This document shows, piece by piece, positions 25,368 through 34,545 of a DNA stretch of 64,000 nt. Position 1 is the stretch's first letter. Each line of letters starts with the position of its first letter. A program made the position numbers and the translations under genes. The DNA is from Metallosphaera sedula DSM 5348. GTDB taxonomy: Archaea > Thermoproteota > Thermoprotei_A > Sulfolobales > Sulfolobaceae. Below the pieces are notes generated by a model. It did no database searches and was not told the origin of the DNA. It saw only the letters and a list, made by a program, of their open reading frames with translations. Location of the stretch: the NCBI RefSeq assembly GCF_000016605.1, contig NC_009440.1:1710001-1774000 (forward strand). The letters are read 5' to 3'.

Positions 25368-27740
25368 ATGAAATTTAGTTATGGTTTACTGGCGAAGTGG
25401 TCATCTGCCCTTAAGATAGCCGGATCCCTTGAAGCCATTGCCATAGCCTTCCTCTACCTCTCTAGAGAGATAGGAATCAACCCAACCCTATCCAGTTTAT
25501 CTGTGCCCATCACCTCAGTTCTACCCCTGCTCTTCCTCCTCTTCGTGTCCTTGGCATCTATTCTCAAGCATAGCACGAAGGCTTACGGCCTCGCGATCTC
25601 GGTCTGGCTTGGACTAGCCCTGATCATGCTCAACCTAGGGATGAAGGGCGGAGAGCTAGGAACGGTCACAGGGTACGCTCTGTCTTTCCTTGCTACTCTC
25701 ATTCTTGTCATCTCGTCAATAGTTCTCTTCACTCACAAGGGGAAATGGAAGACCTTTGTTTTCTCCTTTCTTCTCTATGTGATCCTGGTCCTACCCCTGA
25801 TCTCCTACCTTTTCCTGGGCAATCAGTTTATTTCTCTCCTGATCTCCTTGGAGGGAGGTCAACTCTCGGTCATACCCAATACCCTGATCTCGGAACTTCA
25901 CTCCTCGACAGGCTTAATCTCCGTGTTTCTCTCCTCACTTGGTCTTGTGGGTTTCCTCATGTTGAGTTACTCTCCAGATACGAAACCCTTCCAGGCCTTC
26001 AGGTCAGTGGGACTCACGTATCCCTCAATTCCCATATTTGGCTCCCTGTGGCTTCTCGCCTTCAGTCAAGTTCTAGGAGGAGACTTCTCCCTTCCCTTCG
26101 TGATACTGGCCTTGGCTTCCCTGATCATGGTCCCCATCAGTCTCGTTCCCAAGGTAAGGGTCAACGCAGTTCCGCTGGGTCTCATCACGTCTACTATCTC
26201 CCTAGCCCTAGGGGGACTCATGTTCCTCCTCACCTCTAGTCCTCTACTCCCCCTTCTCCTTACGGGCGCAGGTGGTTCAGTGATACCGAGGGGGTTAACT
26301 GATCCAGATAAGGTTAAGGCTAAGCTCGTGGAGTCAGTGAGGCTCAAGAGATATAGCACCGCAAAGAGGTACGTGGGCTTCCTCAACTCACTGGGGATCT
26401 CCACCAGTTCCTTGGCCTGCCAGTTCTCAAGGGACAAGAACTGTACAGTTCTCCTCTGGTTGATTTCTAACTACAACGTTGACTACAATTCATGTCAGGA
26501 CCTGAAGGGCTTCGTTCAATGTATCCTGTCCTCAGGCAACCTTCCCAACAACGTTGATCCTCTCCTTCTAGCCCTGGAGAAGAGGGATAGGGAGAACGCC
26601 GAGAAATTGGCTGGGCTGGTCCTGGCCAAGGGAGTCAACGAGAGGACCAGGGAGACGGCGAGGAGGATAATATCTCCCTCAACACCCGCCCCAGCGCAGG
26701 AGAAACTGAACCTTCCACCCCTAAGTCAGTGGGACCCCTCACTCTGGGTTAACAGGGAGATTTACGGTTATCAAGTTAAGAGAGTAGTGGGTAAGGGAGG
26801 CACCGCCTACGTCCTTCTGGGGGAGAGGGGAGGACAGGCCTATGCCATAAAGATCCCCTTCATATCCCCCGCCTCCGCTGGGGAGAGGACCAGACTGAGC
26901 AAGACCACCTTCGCCGATATGGCCGGGGAATCATCAAAGTTACAGGAGATCTCAACCAAGACCGAGGACATGGTAACCCTGTACGGCATCTTTGTGGATA
27001 GGACCGCGATCACTGAGATACTCTCGGGAAAGGTAGAGGTCTACCTTAAGTCTCCCCCAGCCATGGTCATGGAGTTCATGGGCGGAGGGGACGTGGATTC
27101 CCTTCTCAAGGAACAGGCAGTTTTCTACTCCGAGAAGTGGGAGAGGATAGTAACCTTCATCCTCATGAGGGTTGCGAGGGCACTCAATATGGTTCACACC
27201 GAAGGTTACGTTCACCTCGACGTCAAGACCAAGAACATCTTCTTTTCCTCCTTTCCAGGGAGGAGCGGGGATGAGGTGTTTGAGAACCTAGTCACGGGGA
27301 GAGTTAAGGCCAAGCTGGGTGATCTAGGGGCGTCCAAGAAGGTGGGAGGGGTTCTGGACCAGTACACGGCAGAGTACTGTCCCGTGGATCAGGTTCAGGC
27401 GCTCCTCATGAGGAGTGGGGCCCATCCAAGGATGGACATTTACGCACTAGGGGCCACGGGTTACAAGATGCTGACTGGACAAATCCTGAATCCTGCGGAG
27501 GTTGTTAAGCTCATGGACGGTGCTGTGGACGAGTACCTCAACAGGGGTAACTACAGCGTCTTAATCGACCAGGCATTCAGGGAGTACCAGAAGTTTTACG
27601 CTGGGTTAAGCCTACCAGGCGTTGATCCAGAGCTGGCAAACGTGATAAAGGCCATGGTAAACCCAGACCCCGTGAGAAGGCCTACGGCAGGGCAAGTGGC
27701 GACTAACCTGGAGAGAATTTTGAACAGGATGGGGAAATGA
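25368..27740 (+). CDS. Membrane Ser/Thr protein kinase with C-terminal kinase domain
   Basis: A 790-residue protein. About ten hydrophobic segments fill residues 10-310, a helical TPR-like region spans about 310-440, and a eukaryotic-type kinase domain fills 460-790. Kinase motifs: VVGKGGTAYV (Gly loop), Lys495 in YAIKIP, the catalytic Asp618 in HLDVKTKN, and Asp652 in DLG in place of DFG; an APE equivalent is seen as YCPVD. Membrane kinases of this layout are known in Sulfolobales, where phosphorylation tunes the cell surface and starvation responses. The signal is not known. A TATA-like GTTTATTA lies about 29 bases before the ATG. Confidence 0.85.
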   Translation: MKFSYGLLAKWSSALKIAGSLEAIAIAFLYLSREIGINPTLSSLSVPITSVLPLLFLLFVSLASILKHSTKAYGLAISVWLGLALIMLNLGMKGGELGTVTGYALSFLATLILVISSIVLFTHKGKWKTFVFSFLLYVILVLPLISYLFLGNQFISLLISLEGGQLSVIPNTLISELHSSTGLISVFLSSLGLVGFLMLSYSPDTKPFQAFRSVGLTYPSIPIFGSLWLLAFSQVLGGDFSLPFVILALASLIMVPISLVPKVRVNAVPLGLITSTISLALGGLMFLLTSSPLLPLLLTGAGGSVIPRGLTDPDKVKAKLVESVRLKRYSTAKRYVGFLNSLGISTSSLACQFSRDKNCTVLLWLISNYNVDYNSCQDLKGFVQCILSSGNLPNNVDPLLLALEKRDRENAEKLAGLVLAKGVNERTRETARRIISPSTPAPAQEKLNLPPLSQWDPSLWVNREIYGYQVKRVVGKGGTAYVLLGERGGQAYAIKIPFISPASAGERTRLSKTTFADMAGESSKLQEISTKTEDMVTLYGIFVDRTAITEILSGKVEVYLKSPPAMVMEFMGGGDVDSLLKEQAVFYSEKWERIVTFILMRVARALNMVHTEGYVHLDVKTKNIFFSSFPGRSGDEVFENLVTGRVKAKLGDLGASKKVGGVLDQYTAEYCPVDQVQALLMRSGAHPRMDIYALGATGYKMLTGQILNPAEVVKLMDGAVDEYLNRGNYSVLIDQAFREYQKFYAGLSLPGVDPELANVIKAMVNPDPVRRPTAGQVATNLERILNRMGK

Positions 27741-27806
27741 GGGGAAGATAGAAAGAAGAGGAGCCCCTGCGAAAAACGTTTAATAGGGTATTTCCACTCC
27801 ACCATC

Positions 27807-28310
27807 ATGAATCGCGTTCTAGTTCCCGCAGTGATCGCTGTAGTCGTTGTGGTGGTATTGGTTGCGTTTCTCCTGCTACATCCTGGAACGCCTCCTCTCC
27901 CTCTCAATGAGACCGTTATAAACTCGACCCTGGGCCCCGGAAAAATACTTCCCACTAGTGGGTCTTACCAGGTGAAGGGCAGTTACGTCATAGTTCACCA
28001 GCTCAACGGGGAAACAACAAATCAGAGCTTCTCGGTCCTCGTGAACGGGGTCTATCAACCCTCCGAGGTGAAGTCCGGCGTCCTGGAGTACGTGAACGGG
28101 AGCAACTACCACGCGACAGTGGTCGTGTTCCAACTTGTTAACGTGGTCAGCTCCAATTACACCCAGATCATTAACGGTAGTGGGACCACGATAATCCTGG
28201 TTCACAGGGGCTACGCCGAGGCTGACCTATACTATTTTGGAGGTCACCTCACCTCGTCGCAGGAACAGACACTGGTCTCAGTTCTGTCCAGGTATCTGGA
28301 AACCCTCTAA
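27807..28310 (+). CDS. Secreted or membrane-anchored protein, unknown function
   Basis: I do not recognise this 167-residue protein. It has an N-terminal hydrophobic segment (residues 4-24, Val-rich) and a mainly beta-strand extracytoplasmic part with about seven NxS/T sites, so it is probably exported and glycosylated. A TATA-like TTTAATAG lies 25 bases before the ATG. It is downstream of the membrane kinase and 66 bases away; a functional link is not shown. Confidence 0.6.
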   Translation: MNRVLVPAVIAVVVVVVLVAFLLLHPGTPPLPLNETVINSTLGPGKILPTSGSYQVKGSYVIVHQLNGETTNQSFSVLVNGVYQPSEVKSGVLEYVNGSNYHATVVVFQLVNVVSSNYTQIINGSGTTIILVHRGYAEADLYYFGGHLTSSQEQTLVSVLSRYLETL

Positions 28311-28340
28311 GTTTTTAGCCATTCCCTCTCACAGGAAGAC

Positions 28341-29237
28341 ATGAAAGTTCTCACGGATCAAGATCTCCTAGACCTCCTCACTCCAGAGAGGGCAGTATCA
28401 GCCATGAAGGAGGCCTTCTCCCTCCTGTACAGGGGAGAGGTCCTCTCACCGCAGAGAACAGTCCTCACGGTCAAGGAAGATTGGTGGGGCGTTATGCCCT
28501 GCAGGACCAAGTACCTCTTCACAGTGAAGGTTATCGCGGTTATACCAGGGAACAGGGATAGGGGTCTTCCAGCCGTGAACGGTGCAATCCTGGCCATGTC
28601 ACCGGATACAGCTGAGCCCTTGGCACTCCTTCCTGGGGCAACCCTAACCGCAATCAGAACCTCAGCCACCTCGATTCTGTCCACAGAACTCGCCGTTGGG
28701 AGGAAGGTGGGAGTTCTTGGGGTGATCGGTGCAGGCCAGGAGGCCGAGTTCCACATTAGGATGGCCCAGGGGTATCTATCTCCCTCGAGGATTCTCGTGA
28801 CCTCGAGGAAAAGTCACGTGGAGCTGGCAAGGAGGACAGGTGCAGAGGCAGTGGACTTGGATACCCTCCTGAGGGAGAGCGACGTGATCTTTGCGACCAC
28901 GTCGTCAACTACCCCCGTGGTGAAGGGTAAACTCCTCAAGGAAGGTTTCCACGTGGCAAGCATAGGGGCTCATACCCCTGAGGCTCGCGAACTCGATGAC
29001 GAGACTGTCGGGAGGGCAAGGACATACATGGTCGATTCGCTTGAGGCAGTTTCCAAGGAGAGCGGGGACTACATACAACCAGCAAGGAGTGGCGTTCTCA
29101 GGGGTAAGGTGGTGGAGCTAGGAGAGGTTCTGGAGAGGGGAGTGAAAGTGGAGAGGCCCTCAATTTTCAAGAGTGTTGGGGTAGCAGTTCAGGACAACTT
29201 GGCGAGTTACTACGCAATTAGGCAGGTCTCACTCTAG
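28341..29237 (+). CDS. Ornithine cyclodeaminase/mu-crystallin family protein
   Basis: A 298-residue NAD-dependent enzyme of the ornithine cyclodeaminase/mu-crystallin family, which also holds archaeal alanine dehydrogenases. The Rossmann motif is GVIGAGQEAE near residue 135, and the family segment RTSATSILST is present. The substrate (ornithine, alanine, an imine such as pyrroline-2-carboxylate, or an N-alkyl amino acid) cannot be told from sequence. A TATA-like GTTTTTAG precedes the ATG by about 27 bases. Confidence 0.8.
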   Translation: MKVLTDQDLLDLLTPERAVSAMKEAFSLLYRGEVLSPQRTVLTVKEDWWGVMPCRTKYLFTVKVIAVIPGNRDRGLPAVNGAILAMSPDTAEPLALLPGATLTAIRTSATSILSTELAVGRKVGVLGVIGAGQEAEFHIRMAQGYLSPSRILVTSRKSHVELARRTGAEAVDLDTLLRESDVIFATTSSTTPVVKGKLLKEGFHVASIGAHTPEARELDDETVGRARTYMVDSLEAVSKESGDYIQPARSGVLRGKVVELGEVLERGVKVERPSIFKSVGVAVQDNLASYYAIRQVSL

Positions 29238-29343
29238 ACGAGTCATGGAAACTTCGGGGGCCATCGGTCAAAAGCTCCTTCTACGCTCTCGTAACGTTTT
29301 CTCCCCGTCTCTCACTCGAGATTCCCTAGCAATCAACACGGGC

Positions 29344-30456
29344 TCAGCTCGAGAACGTTATCCCAATCAAGGGCTCTGCGGGGTAATATTTCCCGTTCTC
29401 CTTCACTATCCACGACGATCTCATCAACTGCCTCAAGTAGTTTGAGATCTCGGTGTCACTAATCTCAACTCCTTCCCTCGCCTCCAACGAGTCCTTTATC
29501 TCTCCCCACGAGGCACATCTGGACACAGCTCTCATCACGGTGAAGTATCTCTCCCGAGCCAAGCTCTTATCCCTCAGGAAGTTCTCGAACTCTTGCGTTA
29601 TTAACCTAGTGGCAGTGTCAAGGGTCCTCTGTAGGGAGGCGTTAAGATCAAGCTCCTGCAGGTAATAATAACCAAAGTAGGTTAGCCACCCTGGTATGCC
29701 TCCTATTCTCTCGTATACCTCCTCAGGTTTATTGAACTGTATGGAGTGCTCCTCAAAATCCCTTCTTAAGAACTCGATTGACTCTTCCCTGGAGAAGGGT
29801 TGCAACTTCACCTCGAGGAAAGCCCTCCCGTAGAGCGGTGCCCCTGGATCCTCAACCCTAAGGTATCGTGAAGGAGCCCCATCTCTGAACCTCCCAGGAT
29901 AAACTTTACGTTCCTAAGGTTGTCGTAAGCGTAAGCAAGAGAGGGCAACAGGTTCACTCCCCTCACCTTCCTGAGCTCCTGGGCCTCATCAATGACCACC
30001 ACCACTCTAGTCCCGTGATTCTCGGCCCACTCCTCAAGTACCTCAAGAAGGGATGAGAAGGAGACCCTCTCCCTTCTACCCCAGCTGAACTTTACCTCGT
30101 TTCCTAGGATCGAGACACCCTGAACGTGCTTCAGGAAGTTGAGGAGAGAATTATCAGCCCTTGTGAGCTTGTCTCCCTCTGTATCTCTAGAAGGAAGTCC
30201 CTGTACGGGACGTAAGCCTCTTGAAACTTTCTAAAGTGAGGTACGAGTTGGGGAGACCCAATTCTCCCAGAGCTATCCTTATGAGAGAGGATTTTCCGGT
30301 CCTTCTCAAACCCAGGGTTAAGGCTATGGGAGATGACAAGGTCTTTAGCCTCTCCAGTTCACCCTCTCTGTCAAAGAAGTCCTTCCTATCCCGTTTCGGC
30401 GAAGGGTCAAATAACACTTCTACCCCCAGAAGTAAAAACTTGAGCAACATGTTCAC
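29344..30456 (-). pseudogene. Broken archaeal AAA+ ATPase (ATPase_2 family)
   Basis: Three minus-strand fragments together make one archaeal ATPase_2 (PF01637-like) protein: the N terminus with FDREGELERL and the P-loop GLRRTGKSSL (30456 to about 30230), the middle with Walker B VVVVIDEAQEL (about 30180 to 29860), and the C-terminal winged-helix part (29850 to 29344). Reading the protein through needs at least three frame changes, near 30230, 30190 and 29850; I can follow the homology across each (for example FQEAYVPYRDFLLEIQ in the skipped frame). Such ATPases are common in Sulfolobales and often decay. The likely original start is the GTG at about 30417, before LFDPSPKR. Confidence 0.8.
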
Positions 30457-30559
30457 GCGGACTAGCGTGAAGTGGGCTCAGTGCTGCAGTGTATCATCAC
30501 TGATCTAGCCGCCCATCGCTCTTCATGGCCCCGTCTAAATGGTAGGGCCAGATAAAAAG

Positions 30560-30721
30560 TCAGCAGACTTTCCCTCTCCTGGCCAGGATCCTATACTTCA
30601 CCATTCTGTCCACAGGAGAGAACCTGGGAGGGTGAGCGGGCTTCGTCTCGCCTCCGCAGGCGGGACACCTCTCGTGAAGGGTGTAAACCTTGTCCTTGGG
30701 ACACTTCCTGATTAGCCTCAC
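30560..30721 (-). CDS. nop10: Ribosome biogenesis protein Nop10 (H/ACA RNP)
   Basis: A 53-residue protein, just below common length cut-offs. It starts with a GTG overlapping the aIF2-alpha stop codon (GTGA) and reads RLIRKCPKDKVYTLHERC, then CPACGGETKPAHPPRFSP, ending in YRILARRGKVC. The pattern of Cys residues and the basic PPRFSP stretch are those of Nop10, a zinc-ribbon component of H/ACA RNPs that guide pseudouridylation with Cbf5, Gar1 and L7Ae. Archaeal Nop10 is often next to aIF2-alpha, which supports the call. Confidence 0.95.
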   Translation of the reverse strand: MRLIRKCPKDKVYTLHERCPACGGETKPAHPPRFSPVDRMVKYRILARRGKVC

Positions 30722-31488
30722 TTGGCAACCTCCGCTGAAACGCCCTCCTCCTTTGCCCTCTCTAGTATCCTCTGTACGACCTCCTCGAGCCTCTGTGCTA
30801 CAGCCTTCGGGTCGGTCCCTGAAACCTCAACCCTATACCTTGGGGCACCAATCGTGAATATCCTTATGTCCCCCTCATCCTCGAGGTCGAACACCTTCCT
30901 GATCTTGTCCACACCATCAGGGTCCAGGCTCTTCACCAGGACCACTTTGCTCTCCTTAACCTTCTTCTCTTCCCCGTGTTTGCTGGCCTCCTCAAGGATG
31001 GGCTTAATCCAGATCTCTGGCACCCCCGCATCCAGGAGGACCTTCTCCCCTTCCTTAGATGCCTTCTGGAGGGCCTCGTACACGTCGCCGTACTTCTCCT
31101 CGAGCTTCCAGGCCACCTGCTCCCATGCTTCCTTCTCGCTCTTCTTGAGCTTCTGCGCCACTATCTCCAGGATCTTGTCGATCTTCTGTATCCTCTTCCA
31201 CTGGGCGTTCTTCTTCCTCCTATCGTCGTCATTGACCTTCTTCAGGGAAACGTCAACTGACCCCTTCTTGCGGTCAACTCTAATCACCTTGACGATGATC
31301 TTCCTTCCCTCCTTTACCACGTCCCTTATGTTCTTAACCCACCTGGTACTTATCTCACTCCAGGGAAGGAAGGCCTGAAGCCCACCATACTCGTCTAGCG
31401 TGACGTAACTACCGTAATCAAAAACCTGCTTCACGGTCGCAATTAGAATGTCCCCCTCACGGGGGAGAGGGTACCTGTTGTAGATCAT
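30718..31488 (-). CDS. eif2a: Translation initiation factor aIF2 alpha subunit
   Basis: A 256-residue aIF2-alpha. The N-terminal S1 domain (EGDILIATVKQVFDYGSYV to about residue 85) is followed by a helical domain and a C-terminal alpha-beta domain that contacts the gamma subunit. aIF2 brings initiator tRNA to the ribosome. It is the third gene of the L44e-S27e-aIF2alpha-Nop10 operon, a conserved archaeal gene order, with a 1-base gap after S27e and a 4-base overlap with nop10. Confidence 0.95.
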   Translation of the reverse strand: MIYNRYPLPREGDILIATVKQVFDYGSYVTLDEYGGLQAFLPWSEISTRWVKNIRDVVKEGRKIIVKVIRVDRKKGSVDVSLKKVNDDDRRKKNAQWKRIQKIDKILEIVAQKLKKSEKEAWEQVAWKLEEKYGDVYEALQKASKEGEKVLLDAGVPEIWIKPILEEASKHGEEKKVKESKVVLVKSLDPDGVDKIRKVFDLEDEGDIRIFTIGAPRYRVEVSGTDPKAVAQRLEEVVQRILERAKEEGVSAEVAK

Positions 31489-31489
31489 T

Positions 31490-31687
31490 TTAACCTAGCT
31501 GTCTTAGTTCTTCTCCGACTATTTTTGCTTTCCCGCCCCTCGGGTAAACGAGCTGTGTCCCGCAGGCGAGGCAACGCGCAGGGAACGTGGAGTGGGAGAA
31601 GATTACCTGCTCGTTGTTGCAGTTGGTGCACTTGACGCGAACGAAGTGGGATGCAGGTTCTGGGATTAGTATCCTAGTCTTCCTCAT
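31490..31687 (-). CDS. rps27e: 30S ribosomal protein S27e
   Basis: A 65-residue zinc-ribbon ribosomal protein. The C4 zinc site is formed by CTNCNNEQ and [11 protein letters not shown]. Length and sequence are typical for archaeal S27e. Its ATG overlaps the L44e stop codon (ATGA). Confidence 0.96.
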   Translation of the reverse strand: MRKTRILIPEPASHFVRVKCTNCNNEQVIFSHSTFPARCLACGTQLVYPRGGKAKIVGEELRQLG

Positions 31688-31971
31688 TTGATCACCTCAA
31701 CTAGTTCGAGCTTCTTTACCCTCATCCCTAGCTTGGAGTAGGTGTAACCGCACTTCTGGCACTTAAACATCAGGGTCTGCTTCTTCGTGACCTTGGCGAA
31801 CCTCTTGGGAACTGGCTTCCTTGTGCTTCCGTAACCTAGGTTCTTCCTGTTGTACCTGCGCTGTCCCTCTGCGATCTCCCTCCTCTTTCCACCCTTGTAA
31901 AGGGAGATGGAGTGGTCAGTGTGAGTCTTACACTTGGGGCAGTAAGCCTTGACTAGCTTAGGGAATTTCAT
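31684..31971 (-). CDS. rpl44e: 50S ribosomal protein L44e
   Basis: A 95-residue ribosomal protein with two CxxC pairs (YCPKCKTHT and [16 protein letters not shown]) and the basic central region [16 protein letters not shown], all typical of L44e. It is the first gene of the operon. A TATA box TTTAAA at 31993-31998 lies about 25 bases before the ATG, so the transcript is likely leaderless. Confidence 0.96.
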   Translation of the reverse strand: MKFPKLVKAYCPKCKTHTDHSISLYKGGKRREIAEGQRRYNRKNLGYGSTRKPVPKRFAKVTKKQTLMFKCQKCGYTYSKLGMRVKKLELVEVIK

Positions 31972-31989
31972 GGGAGGAAAGAGAAGTCC

Positions 31990-32000
31990 AAGTTTAAAAG
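31990..32000 (-). promoter_or_regulatory. TATA box of the L44e operon
   Basis: On the minus strand CTTTTAAAC, core TTTAAA at 31993-31998, centred 25 bases before the ATG of L44e (31971). It should drive the ribosomal protein/initiation factor operon as a leaderless transcript. Confidence 0.6.
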
Positions 32001-32225
32001 TCCATCTCCAGCGTGTTGGTGCCCTGGTTAGAGGGTGTTATGAGGATGAACGATTGTGGTAAGGTTAAATTCCTGATCAGCCTCAAGTCGTCATGCCACC
32101 TAAGTTCCTGTCGTGATGGGAATCTGTTCAGGGATGAATGTTAAGGGACCTAGGAGGCGATTTAGACGGGGGAACTAGCCTTAGTCTGGATTAAGCTTAA
32201 TTATGTCCCACTCCTTATTCCCGCA

Positions 32226-34442
32226 ATGGCTCTTAAGGAAGTCTCCAACGTTCTCAGGAAGACAACCCTTGTGGATCTAGTAGTTGTGATAGGAATCTCC
32301 ATTATCTCGATCGCTATACGTGGCCTTAGTGCCACCTATCCTCTCTCGATCAATGGTTTTGACTCATGGTACCTCTTCTACAACGCGGTACTGATAGCTC
32401 AAGCCCACGGGAATTGGTACGCCGTCCCTCCAGACGTTCACTCTTGGTTTCCATCGGGTTACTTCATCGAACTCGGTGACACCATAGGGCTCCCCTTCAT
32501 CTCAGCCCTACTTGCCCTACCCTTCTACTCTTCCTTTGGAGCAAACGCAGTCTACACGGTAGTCCTCTTCCTGGACATGGCTCTAGCAGGGCTAGGCGTT
32601 GCATCTGCTTACCTAGCTGTTGATGGCCTTACCAAGAGCAGGGTTGGGGCCGTGATCGCGGGACTAGTGATAGCGGTCTCGCCTGCGCTAACTTACAAGA
32701 ATCTGGTGGGTGGCCTCCCCAAGACCTCCTGGGGAGGGGTCTTCGTCCTCTTCTCAATCTACCTCCTGAACCTGGCCATAGAGAGGAAAAAGCCGTGGTA
32801 CGGCGCAGTTGCCGCGGTGCCCCTCTTCCTAGCAGAGATATCCTGGGGAGGTTACACCTACATCGACATAAGCCTTCTGGCAGCTGCCTTTCTGGCCATC
32901 CTCCTGAACAGGAACGATGAGGTCACAGTGAAGTCCTTCACGTTAATGGGCGTCATAACAGCCTTCTTGACCTCCTTCGCCCCCAATAACATAGGATTTC
33001 TATCAGGTGCAGCTCACGGTCTCTCTCTCCTCCTTGTTTCGCTTCTCCTGTTTGTGGACCTTTACCTAAGGAAGATACTGCCGAAGGAGAGCTCGTTAAC
33101 CAGGTCCTTAATACTCACCTCGTTCCTAGTCTTGATCTTCGTCCTCGCCATAGGCGGTCTATCAGCTTTGAGGGCTACCCCTATTCCCTCTAGATATTAC
33201 GCAATCGTGGATCCCTTCTACCAGTTCACCGTGCCCATAGACAGGACGGTGGCGGAGTATATACCTCAGCCGTTGACTTCAATGCTCACTGACTTCGGCG
33301 TTGCCATATTTCTATCGGTGATTGGGATGTACTACTTCCTCAGGGAGGGTAACCTCTCCGGGCTGTGGCTCCTCGTCTTGGGAGTGGCGAGCATATACGG
33401 GACCTCGGAGCAACCCTATCTCTTCAACTACACGGTGTACATGGTCGCTCCCCTGGCAGGGGCAGGGATCTACTTCGTGGTGTCTAGGCTGAAACAGGCC
33501 AGGGTGAGGGTTGCTCCCATCCTTCTCTTGGCGGTGGTTGGGATCTCCCTCGTGGCAGATGCCGGTTCAGCCATCATGGCTAGCAATACACCTAATGCCA
33601 TCATCACCTCCGCTTCGCCCTACCCCGTGCCCAACTATGCCTGGGTCACTACGCTTAACTGGCTTAGGACGCAAACCTCACCTCACGCCTTCGTCCTGAG
33701 TTGGTGGGACTACGGTTACTGGATTGAGGTGGTGGGAAATAAAACCGTGATTGACGAGAATAACACGCTTAATAATACGCAGATCAAGTTAATGGCTGAG
33801 ATCTTCCTGAATAACGAGACCTACGCGGCCCAGATCCTCGAGAGGGACTTTCACGTCTACCCCTACGGAAACCCCAACTACACAATCCCCACTTACATCG
33901 TGGCATATGACGCGGTTACCATCTACAGGGGACAGGAGGCCTTCCTTGGTTATCCCACGAACTTGGGCGGTCAGTTCCTAGGCTATACCTCGAGCCTCGG
34001 GGACATTGGGAAAGCCATGGGAGCAATGACCGTGATTGCGGGTTACCCAGTGAATGAGTACGTGAATATTACACTTCTAAACCAGACTGAGACGCAGATT
34101 GCCAGCGAATTCTCATCAAATCCCACGCTGGCTCAGGAACTTGTAAGCCTAGTGGGTAACTCGTTCCCGTTTGCGTGGACCCATCGCGCGTATCAGTCGC
34201 TGATAGCCAACATGTTCATTGAAGGACTGCAGAGCCAGGGTTACCCCGTGATCGCCCCATTCAGTACCCAAATCTCGACCTCTGGAGTCAGCCTTGGCAC
34301 TCCTCTACCGCAAGTCAGAATGGAGTACTTCCAACCAGTGCAGATATCAATGGACCCACTTTACGGAAATGGAGAGTACCAGGTTTACATTATGGTAGTG
34401 GTGTATCAGTTCGTCCAGCCCGGATATGTGGCACCTAACTGA
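32226..34442 (+). CDS. aglB: Oligosaccharyltransferase AglB (STT3-like)
   Basis: A 738-residue membrane enzyme that moves a lipid-linked glycan to Asn in N-X-S/T sites outside the cell. About 12-13 membrane helices cover residues 15-440. The first acidic motif is NGFDSWYL (Asp46), and the catalytic-recognition motif WWDYG is at 493-497 (SWWDYGYWI), followed by the conserved DENNTLNN. It is right upstream of the S-layer genes, whose SlaA and SlaB products are its expected major targets (inference). A TATA-like GCTTAATTA lies about 27 bases before the ATG. Confidence 0.95.
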   Translation: MALKEVSNVLRKTTLVDLVVVIGISIISIAIRGLSATYPLSINGFDSWYLFYNAVLIAQAHGNWYAVPPDVHSWFPSGYFIELGDTIGLPFISALLALPFYSSFGANAVYTVVLFLDMALAGLGVASAYLAVDGLTKSRVGAVIAGLVIAVSPALTYKNLVGGLPKTSWGGVFVLFSIYLLNLAIERKKPWYGAVAAVPLFLAEISWGGYTYIDISLLAAAFLAILLNRNDEVTVKSFTLMGVITAFLTSFAPNNIGFLSGAAHGLSLLLVSLLLFVDLYLRKILPKESSLTRSLILTSFLVLIFVLAIGGLSALRATPIPSRYYAIVDPFYQFTVPIDRTVAEYIPQPLTSMLTDFGVAIFLSVIGMYYFLREGNLSGLWLLVLGVASIYGTSEQPYLFNYTVYMVAPLAGAGIYFVVSRLKQARVRVAPILLLAVVGISLVADAGSAIMASNTPNAIITSASPYPVPNYAWVTTLNWLRTQTSPHAFVLSWWDYGYWIEVVGNKTVIDENNTLNNTQIKLMAEIFLNNETYAAQILERDFHVYPYGNPNYTIPTYIVAYDAVTIYRGQEAFLGYPTNLGGQFLGYTSSLGDIGKAMGAMTVIAGYPVNEYVNITLLNQTETQIASEFSSNPTLAQELVSLVGNSFPFAWTHRAYQSLIANMFIEGLQSQGYPVIAPFSTQISTSGVSLGTPLPQVRMEYFQPVQISMDPLYGNGEYQVYIMVVVYQFVQPGYVAPN

Positions 34443-34499
34443 CCAGACTCTACTCCCTTTTCTTGCGCCCTTTCTTGTTTGTATACATCAGTAGTCAAT

Positions 34500-34515
34500 C
34501 GCTTTTTATATTATT
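34500..34515 (+). promoter_or_regulatory. Promoter of the S-layer gene slaA
   Basis: A strong TATA-like CTTTTTATATTA (about 34502-34513) lies about 38 bases before the slaA ATG, leaving a short leader of roughly 12 bases with a weak GTGA. This differs from the leaderless layout of most genes here and fits a highly expressed gene. Confidence 0.5.
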
Positions 34516-34545
34516 ACACCTTATCCGACTTTCAGTGAAATTAGT

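Noticed and set aside
30722-31378. Plus-strand open frame of 218 codons opposite aIF2-alpha
   Set aside because: It is very Ser/Leu-rich and has no domain; aIF2-alpha on the other strand is certain and lies in a conserved operon.
31972-32225. Search for a small RNA or short gene between L44e and aglB
   Set aside because: Only a TATA box for L44e and a TATA-like box before aglB are seen; weak C-box-like sequences are not paired with D boxes.
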